Shown: positions 46,732 to 55,164, counted from the first letter of the stretch. The stretch: DNA of 64,000 nt from Pseudomonas anguilliseptica (GCF_021375795.1 NZ_JAEIOI010000001.1:620001-684000), one strand, 5' to 3'. Notes: a model not told the origin generated them from the letters alone. Numbers and translations are program-made.

Positions 46732-47856
46732 TTATTTGATCGCTTTAAGCACCACAAACTTCGGCGTTGCCGCCACCTGTTCGACGCCACGGAACAGCCG
46801 TTTCAGTTTGGCGTGGTAGCCCAGGTGGCGGTTGCCGACGATCCACAGTTCGCCGCCGGTTACCAAGGCTGCGCGGGCCTGTTGGAACATACGCCAGGCG
46901 AGAAAGTCGCCAACCACCTGTTGCTGGTGGAACGGCGGATTGCACAGCACCAGGTCCAACGAGTCAGCCGTCTGCTCGGCCAGGCCGTCGCCGGCGCGAA
47001 TCTCGACCGGGCGCTGCCCCAGCGCCGTGCGCCAGTTGTCCTCGGCCGATTGCACCGCCATATAGGACTCATCCACCAGCGTCAGCTCGGCCTGCGGGCT
47101 GCCCAGCGCATAGGCAATGCCGAGTACGCCGTTGCCGCAGCCGAGGTCAGCCACGCGCACGCGGCTGAGGTGTTTGGGCAGGTGCGGGAGGAAGGCGCGA
47201 GTGCCGATATCCAGGTCTTCACGGCAGAACACATTGGCGTGGTTAAGCAGCTCGATAGTCGGCTTATCCAGGCGATAACGCGTCGGATAGGGCGATACAG
47301 GCGCAGGCTTGGCTTCTGGGGAGGCAAACAGCAAGCGGGCTTTTTTCACCGCCAGCGAGGCCTGCACCGTGCCGATATATTTCTCCAGCAGATCACCGGC
47401 AGCACGCGGCAGGTGCTTGACCATCGCTGCGGCAATCACCTGCGCGTTTGGCTCGAGCTGGCCGTGCAGGCGAATCAGTTGCTCCTCCAGCAGCGCCAGG
47501 GTCTTGGGGACGCGAATCAGCACCACGTCAAACGGCCCCTGAGCGACTGCACTGGCCGGCACAAACGTCACAGCATCCACCGGTAGCTGATTGCGCTGCA
47601 GGTTGATCTGCAAACCCTGGTGGCCGAGGTGCGAGTCGCCGCTGCTGGTCACGTGCGTCTGGCCCGCCAGGCTGATGGCCAGAGCGCCGAAACTGTCATT
47701 CAGCACCAATACCCGCGCGCCGTCCGAGAGCCCGTATTCATGCAGATGGTTGAGCAGGTATTCGTCGGCGGCATCGAAGGCCTGCAGCGGCTCGTTGGGC
47801 TGGTCGGGTTGGCGAAGCAGGTCGAGCTGGGCAAACGGGGTGCTGAGCAGGGGCAT
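46732..47856 (-). CDS. rlmG: 23S rRNA (guanine(1835)-N2)-methyltransferase
   Basis: SAM-dependent rRNA methylation. 374 residues. Two methyltransferase-like domains: an N-terminal degenerate one (LNDSFGALAISLAG, DVVLIRVPKTLALLEEQL) and a C-terminal active one with VADLGCGNGVLGIAYA, the substrate motif LCNPPFHQQQVVGD and LWIVGNRHLGYHAKLKRLF. It ends PKFVVLKAIK as in RlmG; RsmC is similar but lacks this ending and has other N-terminal sequence. Confidence 0.92.
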   Translation of the reverse strand: MPLLSTPFAQLDLLRQPDQPNEPLQAFDAADEYLLNHLHEYGLSDGARVLVLNDSFGALAISLAGQTHVTSSGDSHLGHQGLQINLQRNQLPVDAVTFVPASAVAQGPFDVVLIRVPKTLALLEEQLIRLHGQLEPNAQVIAAAMVKHLPRAAGDLLEKYIGTVQASLAVKKARLLFASPEAKPAPVSPYPTRYRLDKPTIELLNHANVFCREDLDIGTRAFLPHLPKHLSRVRVADLGCGNGVLGIAYALGSPQAELTLVDESYMAVQSAEDNWRTALGQRPVEIRAGDGLAEQTADSLDLVLCNPPFHQQQVVGDFLAWRMFQQARAALVTGGELWIVGNRHLGYHAKLKRLFRGVEQVAATPKFVVLKAIK

Positions 47857-48234
47857 GGATAACTCGGGTAGCAGGCCGCAAGGGCGCGATAGAAAGTGCA
47901 GTTGGTCGCTATTGTCGGTGCAAGGCGCAGAAAAGTCTCGAAACTGAGAGCTGGTTCAGCAAATCACGGTTGTGCCGCGCGCGGCTTTGCCGAAGAATGC
48001 CGCCCCCTTGCGGATCTGCTCAGTCGTGTCTGATACCCGTCAGTCAGCAAGGTCGGCATTCAAATAATAACCAGGCCCCGAGCATTACGCCCGGCTGCGA
48101 TCTGGTAGCGCCTGATGATCAGTCGCGTACAGGTGTTCTGTCACGTGGTCTGCGTTCATAGCCCACATTCCCAAACTCTCAATGAGGCCTGCCCATGCAG
48201 GCTTCACGGCGTTCTATTTGCAAAAGGTATGTTC
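47857..48234. other. Divergent spacer between rlmG and dctP
   Basis: 378 bases without a gene. It contains a perfect small hairpin GCCTGC-CCAT-GCAGGC at 48187-48202, 33 bases before the dctP start, and an AT-rich patch (CAAATAATAACC, about 48061-48072). I looked for a sigma-54 promoter (GG-N10-GC), as expected for dctP in P. aeruginosa, and found no convincing match. Confidence 0.5.
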
Positions 48235-49230
48235 ATGTTCAAGTCCCTGCTGTCCTTAACCTTCAGCGCATTGCTGGTCGCGGCAAGCCCGGCCCTGGCC
48301 GAAGGCACGGCGCCCATCGTGATCAAGTTCTCCCATGTGGTGGCCGAAGACACCCCTAAGGGTAAGGGCGCGCTGCTGTTCAAGAAGCTGGTGGAAGAGC
48401 GTCTGGCCGGGCAGGTGGCGGTTGAGGTTTACCCGAACTCGACGCTGTTCGGTGATGGTGAGGAGATCAACGCCCTGCGCGAGGGCAAGGTGCAGATGCT
48501 GGCCCCTTCGCTGTCCAAGTTCGAGGCTTACACCAAGCAGTTGCAGGTATTCGACCTGCCGTTTCTGTTCGATGACCTGGAGGCGGTCAAACGTTTCCAG
48601 AAGCGTGACAAGAGCCGCGAGTTGCTACACGCCATGTCCAACCAGGGCATCTACGGCCTGGCCTACTGGAACAACGGCATGAAGCAGCTGACCTCCAGTC
48701 GCGAGCTGCGCAAGCCCGAGGATGCCAAGGATCTGGCCTTCCGTATCCAGCCCTCGTCGGTGTTGCAGGCACAGTTTGGCCAGCTCGGCGCCAAGACCGT
48801 GAAGATGCCGTTCGCCGAGGCGTTCAAGGCGCTGCAGGCTGGCACCATCCAGGGCACCGAAGGCCCTTGGTCGAACATTGCCAGCCAGAAGGTCGACACG
48901 GTGCAGCCGTTTATCAGCGAGCTCAACCACGGCTCGCTGAGTTATATGCTGATCAGCAGCAAGGAGTTCTGGACCAGCATTCCCTACAAAACCCGCACCG
49001 AGCTGGAAGCGATCATCGATGAAGTGTCCTTCGCGGTGAACAAGGATGCCGAAACGCTGAACAACAATGATCGCGCGCGCATCATCGCCGCCGGCAATGC
49101 CAAAGTGGTCACCTTGACCGACGATGAACGTGCCGCCTGGCGCGCCGCATTGAGCCCGATGTGGAAGACCTACGAAGCGGAAATCGGTGCTGATGTGTTG
49201 CGTGCCGCGCAGGCCGTCAACCGCCGCTAA
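48235..49230 (+). CDS. dctP: TRAP transporter solute-binding protein, DctP type
   Basis: 331 residues, identical in length to the C4-dicarboxylate binding protein I remember from P. aeruginosa. It starts MFKSLLSLTFSALLVAASPALA, a signal peptide; AAAGG is eight bases upstream, favouring this ATG over the one at 48229. Family motifs: IKFSHVVAEDTPKGKGA, VEVYPNSTLFGDGEEI, GLAYWNNGMKQLTS, FRIQPSSVLQAQF and AGTIQGTEGPWSNI. The conserved Arg of FRIQ binds the carboxylate. The dctQ and dctM membrane genes are missing: the next gene is a flavin reductase, so it is an orphan here. Confidence 0.88.
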   Translation: MFKSLLSLTFSALLVAASPALAEGTAPIVIKFSHVVAEDTPKGKGALLFKKLVEERLAGQVAVEVYPNSTLFGDGEEINALREGKVQMLAPSLSKFEAYTKQLQVFDLPFLFDDLEAVKRFQKRDKSRELLHAMSNQGIYGLAYWNNGMKQLTSSRELRKPEDAKDLAFRIQPSSVLQAQFGQLGAKTVKMPFAEAFKALQAGTIQGTEGPWSNIASQKVDTVQPFISELNHGSLSYMLISSKEFWTSIPYKTRTELEAIIDEVSFAVNKDAETLNNNDRARIIAAGNAKVVTLTDDERAAWRAALSPMWKTYEAEIGADVLRAAQAVNRR

Positions 49231-49339
49231 GACCGGGCTCTAAGGCGCAAGGCCAAGAACCCCCAGATTTTGCCGGTGTTTGTCCGCCCGGCGTTGCGCC
49301 ACACTGGGCCTGTGCAATCTGCATAGGCCCGGTATTCGT

Positions 49340-50113
49340 ATGACCAGTGACGACAAGTACACGCGGCAAACGCTTACTTCTATTCAGGTCTGGTCGCCCA
49401 GCCTGTTCAGCCTGCGCTGTACGCGTGATGCGGGCTTTCGCTTCAGGGCCGGGCAGTTTGCCCGTCTCGGCGTCGCCAAGGCCGATGGCTCGGTGGTCTG
49501 GCGTGCCTATTCGATGGCTTCGGCGCCGCATGATGAGTTTCTCGAATTCTTCTCTATCGTCGTGCCGGGCGGTGAGTTCACCTCCGAGCTGAGTCGGCTG
49601 CAGGTCGGCGACAGCCTGCTGGTCGAGAAGCAGGCGCTGGGCTTTCTTACCCTCGATCGTTTTACCGATGGCCGTGACCTCTGGCTGCTGGCCAGTGGCA
49701 CCGGGCTCGCGCCGTTTTTGTCGATTCTGCAGGGCCTGGAGGTGTGGCAGCGCTTTGCCCGGGTGGTGCTGGTGTACAGCGCGCGCACGGCCCGCGAACT
49801 GGCGTATCAGCCGCTGATTCACGGGTTGATGCAGCAGGAGCATCTGCAGGAATACGCCGAGCGGTTTGTCTATCTGCCGCTGGTCACCCGTGAGCAGGTG
49901 CCCGGCTGTTTGCATGGGCGCATCACCACCTTGCTGGACAATGGCAAGTTGGAGCGGGCGGCGAGGCTGAGCCTGGAACCAGAGCATTCGCGGCTGATGA
50001 TCTGCGGCAACCCGCAGATGATCGACGACACCCGCGCGCTGCTGAAACAGCGCGACCTGCAGCTCAGCCTGACCCGGCGGCCGGGGCAGGTGGCGGTGGA
50101 GAACTACTGGTAG
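49340..50113 (+). CDS. Ferredoxin/flavodoxin--NADP(+) reductase
   Basis: 257 residues. FAD-binding domain with FRAGQFARLG, WRAYSMASAPHDEFLEFF (RxYS motif) and GEFTSELSRLQVGD. NADP domain with LLASGTGLAPFLSILQ and LMICGNPQMIDD. It ends VENYW, an aromatic C-terminus of the subclass related to FprB-type rather than the FprA/AvFPR ending. Start at MTSDDKYTRQTL; the Shine-Dalgarno sequence is weak and the frame extends to 49280. The oxidative-stress regulator usually next to fprA is absent. Confidence 0.85.
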   Translation: MTSDDKYTRQTLTSIQVWSPSLFSLRCTRDAGFRFRAGQFARLGVAKADGSVVWRAYSMASAPHDEFLEFFSIVVPGGEFTSELSRLQVGDSLLVEKQALGFLTLDRFTDGRDLWLLASGTGLAPFLSILQGLEVWQRFARVVLVYSARTARELAYQPLIHGLMQQEHLQEYAERFVYLPLVTREQVPGCLHGRITTLLDNGKLERAARLSLEPEHSRLMICGNPQMIDDTRALLKQRDLQLSLTRRPGQVAVENYW

Positions 50114-50116
50114 CGC

Positions 50117-51142
50117 TTATTCCTCGCGGATGGCCTTGATCCGGTGTTCCCAGCGGCGCTTGGCGAAGCGGCGCATGTTCGGGATGTCGTCGGTTTCGTC
50201 GAGGATCGGCTTGCCGATGATGGTTTCCATGATGTCCTCCATGGTCACCAGGCCGCGCCAGCTGCCGAACTCGTCATACACCAGGCACATGTGCTGACGC
50301 TCATGCATCATCTGCGTCATCAGGTTTTCGACGTTCATGCTGTCGGAAACCACCTTGAGCGGTTTGAGGATGCTGGACACCGGCGCTTCATCTTCATCGG
50401 CGCCCAGGGCGTCATAACGGAACACCACGCCCAGTGGCGCTTCATCCTCACCGATAACCGGGTAGCGGGAAAATTGGCTCTCTTTCACGCGCGCTTTGAA
50501 TGCGGCGAGGGTGTCATCAGGCGCGGCAAACTCGCAGACAATCCGTGGCGTCATGATGTCGCGCAGCTTGATTTCATGCAGGTCGAGGATGTTGCTGATG
50601 ACCCGTTGTTCGTCTTCATCGAGCTTGCCCACCTCGCGGCCGAGCAGGGTCAAGGCTTTGATCTCCTGACGGATATCGTGCTCAGGCTCTTTGCCGCCAA
50701 ACAGTCGCATGATCATGTCGGACATGAAGATAAACGGCTTGAGCAGCAGGATCATGCCGCCCAGCAGGCTCGGCAGGAAGGGCGCCAGGGTTGGCCAGTA
50801 ACGCGCACCAATGGTCTTGGGCAGGATTTCCGAGAGGACCAGAATCAGCAGCGTCATCACAGCCGAGGCAATGCCCAGGTAGCCATCGCCAAATACGATG
50901 GTGACCTGCGCGCCCACGCCGGTGGCGCCAACCGTGTGAGCCACGGTGTTAAGCGTAAGAATGGCGGCCAGAGGCTGGTCGATCTTGTCTTTCAGTTCTT
51001 TCAAGCGCTCGTAGAGCTTGGGCTTGGCGGCCTTCTGCTGAGCGATATAGCTGGGCGTCAGGGACAGCAACGCTGCTTCAAGAATGGAACAGATAAAGGA
51101 GACGAGGATGGATAGAACTGCAAACGCAATCAGGAGGGGCAT
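50117..51142 (-). CDS. CNNM/CBS-domain membrane protein (HlyC/CorC family), short form
   Basis: 341 residues. N-terminal CNNM (DUF21) domain with three or four helices: FICSILEAALLSLTPSYIAQ, NTVAHTVGATGVGAQ, VLSEILPKTIGARYWP. Two CBS domains follow (about 195-305; IMTPRIVCEFAAPDDTLAAF, YDEFGSWRGLVTMEDIMETIIG). It stops soon after the CBS pair and lacks the usual C-terminal transporter-associated (CorC_HlyC) domain. Linked to Mg2+/Co2+ efflux in the family. Its stop lies three bases from the convergent reductase gene. Confidence 0.85.
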   Translation of the reverse strand: MPLLIAFAVLSILVSFICSILEAALLSLTPSYIAQQKAAKPKLYERLKELKDKIDQPLAAILTLNTVAHTVGATGVGAQVTIVFGDGYLGIASAVMTLLILVLSEILPKTIGARYWPTLAPFLPSLLGGMILLLKPFIFMSDMIMRLFGGKEPEHDIRQEIKALTLLGREVGKLDEDEQRVISNILDLHEIKLRDIMTPRIVCEFAAPDDTLAAFKARVKESQFSRYPVIGEDEAPLGVVFRYDALGADEDEAPVSSILKPLKVVSDSMNVENLMTQMMHERQHMCLVYDEFGSWRGLVTMEDIMETIIGKPILDETDDIPNMRRFAKRRWEHRIKAIREE

Positions 51143-51225
51143 TGAGGGGGAAAAGTAGCCAAGGGACAGCCAATTTACACCAGCGTTCGGTAAGCGACTG
51201 AACTGTCCTGCAACAAATCATGTCG

Positions 51226-51246
51226 GGAGGGCGCTTGTGGCCCTCC
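51226..51246 (-). terminator. Hairpin downstream of mscL
   Basis: GGAGGGC and GCCCTCC flank a seven-base loop, 12 bases past the mscL stop on the minus strand. There is no U tract afterwards, so termination strength is doubtful. Confidence 0.4.
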
Positions 51247-51258
51247 GCACAGGGGAAG

Positions 51259-51672
51259 TCAGTCGCGGTTTTGCTGCGCCTTGAGCAGGTCGCGGATCTC
51301 GCTGAGCAGCTCCTGATCCTTGGTCGGCGGGGCCGGTGCTGCGGGCGCCGCTTCTTCTTCGCGCTTGAGTTTGTTGAGCACCTTGATGCCCATGAAGATG
51401 GCGAAAGCGACGATCAGGAAGTCGAGCACGGTCTGGATAAATTTGCCGTAGGCCAGCACCACAGCAGGCAAATCGCCTTCGGCAGCCTTCAGGGTGATGG
51501 CCAGGTCAGTGAAATCCACGCCGCCAATCAGCACGCCCAGCGGTGGCATGACCACGTCACCGACAAAGGACGAGACGATCTTGCCGAAGGCCGCGCCGAT
51601 GATGATCCCGACGGCCATATCGACCACGTTGCCCTTGACGGCAAAGGCTTTGAATTCACTGATTATGCTCAT
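51259..51672 (-). CDS. mscL: Large-conductance mechanosensitive channel
   Basis: 137 residues. Homopentameric inner-membrane channel that opens at high membrane tension to release solutes. N-terminal amphipathic helix [22 protein letters not shown] leads into TM1 ([20 protein letters not shown]). A periplasmic loop follows, then TM2 ([18 protein letters not shown]) and an Ala/Pro linker before the C-terminal helical bundle ([16 protein letters not shown]). Complete. Confidence 0.96.
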   Translation of the reverse strand: MSIISEFKAFAVKGNVVDMAVGIIIGAAFGKIVSSFVGDVVMPPLGVLIGGVDFTDLAITLKAAEGDLPAVVLAYGKFIQTVLDFLIVAFAIFMGIKVLNKLKREEEAAPAAPAPPTKDQELLSEIRDLLKAQQNRD

Positions 51673-51739
51673 GCTGCGTTCCCTGTTAGGTGAGGTTGGC
51701 CTGAGTGTAATCCAGCGCGCGTTGCTTGCCAGCTACTTC

Positions 51740-52486
51740 TCAGCCCGGCAGGTGCACTGCGGGCAGGGCTTCGAATGCTGGCTTGGCCAGCAGGTACCCC
51801 TGGAACAGCTCCACGCCCATGTCGCGCAATGCCTGCAGCTCACCCAGGCTTTCAATGCCTTCGGCGATCACCCGGATATTCAGCTTGCGGCACATCTGCA
51901 GAGCGGCTTCGACCAGAATCTGCCGCACGCTGTCCTGATCGATGTCACGGATCAGCTGCATGTCCAGCTTGATCAGATCCGGCTGAAAGTCGGCCAGCAG
52001 GTTGAGCCCGGCATAGCCTGCGCCGAAGTCATCGATGGCGGTCATAAAGCCCTGCTTGCGGTACGCGCGCAGGATGCCGGTGAGGTGATCGACATCCAGC
52101 ACCTGCTCCTGTTCGGTGACTTCGAAGATGATCCGCTGCAGCGGAAAGTTGAAGCGCTTGGCCGCCTCCAGCGTGGCGCGGATGCAGGTCTCGGCCTTGT
52201 ACACCGCGTTGGGCATAAAGTTGATCGAGACCATGGCTGGCACTTGCAGCTTGGCCGCCCATTCCAGGGCGGTAATCCGGCAGGCCTGGTCGAAGGAGTA
52301 GAGGTTGTCCTTGTTGAGCTTGCTTAGCAGGCTGCCAGCGGACTCGCCGGCACTGCCACGCACCAGAGCTTCATGGGCAAAGATGGCCCCGGTGCTGAGG
52401 TTGACGATGGGTTGAAATGCCATGCTGATGGGAAAATCCAGCGCCTGTCCGTCACGGCAGGCCACACATCCCGTTTTGGTATTCAT
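51740..52486 (-). CDS. Stand-alone EAL-domain cyclic-di-GMP phosphodiesterase
   Basis: 248 residues from MNTKTGCVACRDGQALDFP. The EAL domain fills almost the entire protein and keeps the catalytic set: Glu in HEALVRG, Asn in INFMPN, Glu in FEVTE, Asp-Asp in AIDDFGAGYAGLN, Lys in LIKLDMQ, Glu in AEGIES and Gln in FQGYLLAKP. It should hydrolyse cyclic di-GMP. There is no sensory domain beyond a short N-terminus with a CVAC pair, a possible metal or redox site. The frame extends to 52618 without support. Divergent from a DUF465 gene. Confidence 0.85.
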   Translation of the reverse strand: MNTKTGCVACRDGQALDFPISMAFQPIVNLSTGAIFAHEALVRGSAGESAGSLLSKLNKDNLYSFDQACRITALEWAAKLQVPAMVSINFMPNAVYKAETCIRATLEAAKRFNFPLQRIIFEVTEQEQVLDVDHLTGILRAYRKQGFMTAIDDFGAGYAGLNLLADFQPDLIKLDMQLIRDIDQDSVRQILVEAALQMCRKLNIRVIAEGIESLGELQALRDMGVELFQGYLLAKPAFEALPAVHLPG

Positions 52487-52619
52487 AGCCCTGTCTCTGG
52501 TGTTTGCAGTCGAATGCCACGATAGCAGAAGTGGCAACGTGCTCATCAACTCCAGGCGAGGCAGCAGAGCCGGCGTGCGTGGGCTAGTCTCAAGCGAGAA
52601 CCGCCATGAGGATGTCACT

Positions 52620-52862
52620 ATGCCATTGGAACATCACCCGCTCAGCCGCGAGTTTCCTGAATTCCAGACGCAGTTGCGTAGCCTGCTGGCCAGCGACGGG
52701 CACTTTGCCCGGCTGGTTGAGGAATACGATGAACTCGACAAGCGCATCTACGAAGTGGAAAGCGGGCGTGTTGCCATGGATGAAATCCTCCTGCTGGGTC
52801 TGAAAATGCAGCGCGTCAGCCTCAAGGACGAGCTGGCTGACGCTCTGCGCAAGGCACCATAG
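52620..52862 (+). CDS. DUF465 (YdcH-type) small protein, copy 1
   Basis: 80 residues from MPLEHHPLSREFPEFQ, with GAGGA eight bases upstream. DUF465 proteins are short two-helix coiled coils; here HHPLSREFPE and YDELDKRIYEVESGR are the conserved blocks, and KMQRVSLKDELADALR the second helix. Function unknown. The next gene is a paralogue about 84 bases downstream, behind its own ANR-like promoter. Confidence 0.82.
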   Translation: MPLEHHPLSREFPEFQTQLRSLLASDGHFARLVEEYDELDKRIYEVESGRVAMDEILLLGLKMQRVSLKDELADALRKAP

Positions 52863-52872
52863 CGTTGCTGGC

Positions 52873-52914
52873 TTGATCCGGGTCAAGTGCCGGACCCGGC
52901 GCAGGGGATAGTCT
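52873..52914 (+). promoter_or_regulatory. ANR-type class II promoter of the second DUF465 gene
   Basis: TTGAT-CCGG-GTCAA (52873-52886) matches the ANR/FNR box with one change. TAGTCT (52909-52914) is a candidate -10 whose expected start near 52921 is 41-42 bases from the box centre, the usual spacing for activation. The gene starts at 52947 with AAGGAG upstream. Low-oxygen induction is the inference. Confidence 0.65.
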
Positions 52915-52946
52915 GCAGGCAGTGACTATCCCCAAGGAGTGCCAGC

Positions 52947-53231
52947 ATGCACGTTGAACACCATCCGCTGATCAAGGACTTCCCCGAACTGCGCAGCGCG
53001 CTGCATGACCTGCGCATCAGCGACGCCGATTTCGCCCGCCTGGCCGACACTTACGAAACCTTGGACAAGCGTATTTGCCGCATCGAAGCCGGCAATGAAG
53101 TGCTGGCTGATGACGCCCTGTTGTCGCTCAAGCAGGAGCGCGTCGGCCTCAAGGATGACCTCGCGCGCCGACTAAAGCGTGCTGCCGGGCAGTGCTGTGG
53201 CTGCGGTAATGGCTGCAAGGGACAGCGGTAA
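52947..53231 (+). CDS. DUF465 small protein with Cys-rich tail, copy 2
   Basis: 94 residues; MHVEHHPLIKDFPELRSALH and ETLDKRICRIEAGNE align with copy 1. The difference is the C-terminus: after LKDDLARRLKRA it ends GQCCGCGNGCKGQR, with four Cys in a short Gly-rich tail that could bind a metal or sense redox. AAGGAG lies seven bases before ATG. It is preceded by an ANR-like promoter and followed by radA 62 bases on. Confidence 0.82.
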   Translation: MHVEHHPLIKDFPELRSALHDLRISDADFARLADTYETLDKRICRIEAGNEVLADDALLSLKQERVGLKDDLARRLKRAAGQCCGCGNGCKGQR

Positions 53232-53293
53232 AGGGCTGTAAATATATCCAGCTATTTCGTATGATCCGGGCTCAGTTTGCAGAGGAGTCCGGC

Positions 53294-54658
53294 ATGGCCA
53301 AGGCCAAGCGCATGTATGGCTGCACCGAATGCGGTGCGACCTTTCCCAAATGGGCCGGCCAGTGCGGCGAATGCGGCGCCTGGAATACCCTGGTAGAAAC
53401 CCTGCTTGAAGCCAATGCAGCCACCCCCAGTGGCCGCGCGGGTTGGGCGGGCGAACAAGCGCAGCTCAAGACCTTGGCCGAAGTCAGCGTCGAGGAAGTG
53501 CCGCGCTTTTCCACGGCCTCTGGCGAGCTGGATCGCGTGCTCGGTGGCGGTCTGGTGGACGGCTCGGTGGTGCTGATCGGCGGCGACCCCGGTATCGGCA
53601 AGTCGACCATTCTCCTGCAGACCCTGTGCAACATTGCCACGCGCTTTCCCGCGTTGTACGTCACCGGTGAGGAATCGCAGCAGCAGGTAGCCATGCGCGC
53701 CCGCCGCCTGGGTTTGCCGGAAGACAAGCTCAAGGTGATGACCGAAACCTGCATCGAAAGCATCATCGCCACCGCGCGCCTGGAAAAGCCCAAGGTAATG
53801 GTGATCGACTCGATCCAGACCATCTTTACCGAGCAGCTGCAGTCCGCTCCCGGCGGTGTGGCCCAGGTGCGCGAAAGTGCGGCGCTACTGGTGCGCTTTG
53901 CCAAACAGAGCGGCACGGCGATCTTCCTGGTCGGCCATGTGACCAAAGAGGGCGCGCTGGCCGGGCCGCGGGTGCTTGAGCATATGGTCGACACCGTGCT
54001 GTATTTCGAGGGCGAGTCCGATGGTCGCCTGCGCCTGCTGCGCGCGGTGAAGAATCGTTTTGGCGCGATCAATGAACTGGGCGTGTTCGGCATGACCGAC
54101 AAGGGCCTTAAAGAAGTCACCAACCCCTCGGCAATCTTTCTCACCCGCGCCCAGGAAGAAGTCCCCGGCAGTATCGTCATGGCCACCTGGGAAGGCACTC
54201 GGCCAATGCTGGTGGAGGTGCAGGCATTGGTCGACACCAGCCATATGGCCAACCCGCGTCGCGTCACCCTGGGCCTGGATCAGAACCGTCTGGCCATGCT
54301 GCTGGCTGTGCTGCACCGGCATGGTGGTATCCCGACCTACGATCAGGACGTGTTCCTCAACGTAGTCGGTGGGGTCAAGGTGCTGGAAACCGCCTCGGAC
54401 CTGGCGCTGATGGCGGCAGTGATTTCCAGCCTGCGCAACAAGCCGCTGCCGCATGACCTGCTGGTGTTCGGTGAGGTGGGGCTGTCCGGCGAGATCCGCC
54501 CGGTGCCGAGCGGTCAGGAGCGCTTGAAGGAGGCTGCCAAGCATGGCTTCAAACGCGCCATCGTGCCCAAGGGCAATGCGCCGAAAGATCCGCCCGCGGG
54601 CTTGCAGGTGATTGCCGTAACGCGCCTGGAGCAAGCGCTGGATGCGTTGTTCGAATAG
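53294..54658 (+). CDS. radA: DNA repair protein RadA
   Basis: Branch-migration ATPase in homologous recombination. 454 residues from MAKAKRMYGCTECGATF, with GAGGAG six bases upstream. N-terminal Cys4 zinc finger (CTEC, CGEC). RecA-like ATPase with Walker A GGDPGIGKST and the RadA-specific KNRFG motif. The C-terminal Lon-like domain has HDLLVFGEVGLSGEIRPVP and RAIVPKGNAP. The following mapZ-radA convergence matches P. aeruginosa. A strong terminator follows. Confidence 0.96.
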   Translation: MAKAKRMYGCTECGATFPKWAGQCGECGAWNTLVETLLEANAATPSGRAGWAGEQAQLKTLAEVSVEEVPRFSTASGELDRVLGGGLVDGSVVLIGGDPGIGKSTILLQTLCNIATRFPALYVTGEESQQQVAMRARRLGLPEDKLKVMTETCIESIIATARLEKPKVMVIDSIQTIFTEQLQSAPGGVAQVRESAALLVRFAKQSGTAIFLVGHVTKEGALAGPRVLEHMVDTVLYFEGESDGRLRLLRAVKNRFGAINELGVFGMTDKGLKEVTNPSAIFLTRAQEEVPGSIVMATWEGTRPMLVEVQALVDTSHMANPRRVTLGLDQNRLAMLLAVLHRHGGIPTYDQDVFLNVVGGVKVLETASDLALMAAVISSLRNKPLPHDLLVFGEVGLSGEIRPVPSGQERLKEAAKHGFKRAIVPKGNAPKDPPAGLQVIAVTRLEQALDALFE

Positions 54659-54674
54659 CCGAACCGCAAGTATG

Positions 54675-54702
54675 AAAAAAGGAGGCCGAGGCCTCCTTTT
54701 TT
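54675..54702. terminator. Bidirectional terminator between radA and mapZ
   Basis: AAAAAAGGAGGCC-GA-GGCCTCCTTTTTT is a perfect 13-bp arm palindrome with two unpaired bases. It ends both convergent genes; the mapZ stop codon lies in its T run. Confidence 0.92.
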
Positions 54703-55072
54703 ATTCGTCTTCGCCGAGGGCGGCGAGTTCGCGTTCCAGCAGGCTGTCATCGCCGAGGTTGAGTTCCACCAGCCGGCGCAGGTGGCTGATCGAGTCCAGG
54801 TCGATATGCCGGCAGACAAACCCGAGCAGGTCATCCTGGGTGCGGGTCAGCACCACTTCCATGCGCACGCGAGTGTCGTCAGCCAGCTGGAGATTGGCTT
54901 CGAACGGTTGGTTGGGGTCGCCGTTCCAGGCGGCGGGGCGCTTGATCAGCAGGCCTTTGAGGGAGACGTCATGCAGCTCAACTGTCCAGCGTCGCTCGCC
55001 TTGCACTATCTCGGTCGGTGCGTCGAAAGCGATGCGTTGAAAGCGCCGACGCTCATTGGCTGTTTCGCTCAT
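54701..55072 (-). CDS. mapZ: PilZ-domain cyclic-di-GMP receptor MapZ
   Basis: 123 residues from [19 protein letters not shown], with AGGAG upstream. Cyclic-di-GMP-binding motifs are RRRFQR (RxxxR) near the N-terminus and DVSLKG (DxSxxG). The C-terminal [23 protein letters not shown] is nearly identical to what I recall of PA4608, the P. aeruginosa MapZ that binds the methyltransferase CheR1 and alters chemotaxis and flagellar switching. The chemoreceptor and cyclase genes of this window lie in the same regulatory field. Frame extends to 55123 without support. Confidence 0.88.
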   Translation of the reverse strand: MSETANERRRFQRIAFDAPTEIVQGERRWTVELHDVSLKGLLIKRPAAWNGDPNQPFEANLQLADDTRVRMEVVLTRTQDDLLGFVCRHIDLDSISHLRRLVELNLGDDSLLERELAALGEDE

Positions 55073-55164
55073 GCAAAGAAACTCCTGCGAGGTTTTATCC
55101 ACTATAGCCAAGGCCGTCGCCAATGGCTTGGTTTTATCTGTATTGAGGCCTGCGCGGCAGGTAT

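Noticed and set aside
47857-48234. Sigma-54 promoter for dctP
   Set aside because: No GG-N10-GC match with the TGGCAC/TTGC context was found, and no DctB/DctD genes lie nearby.
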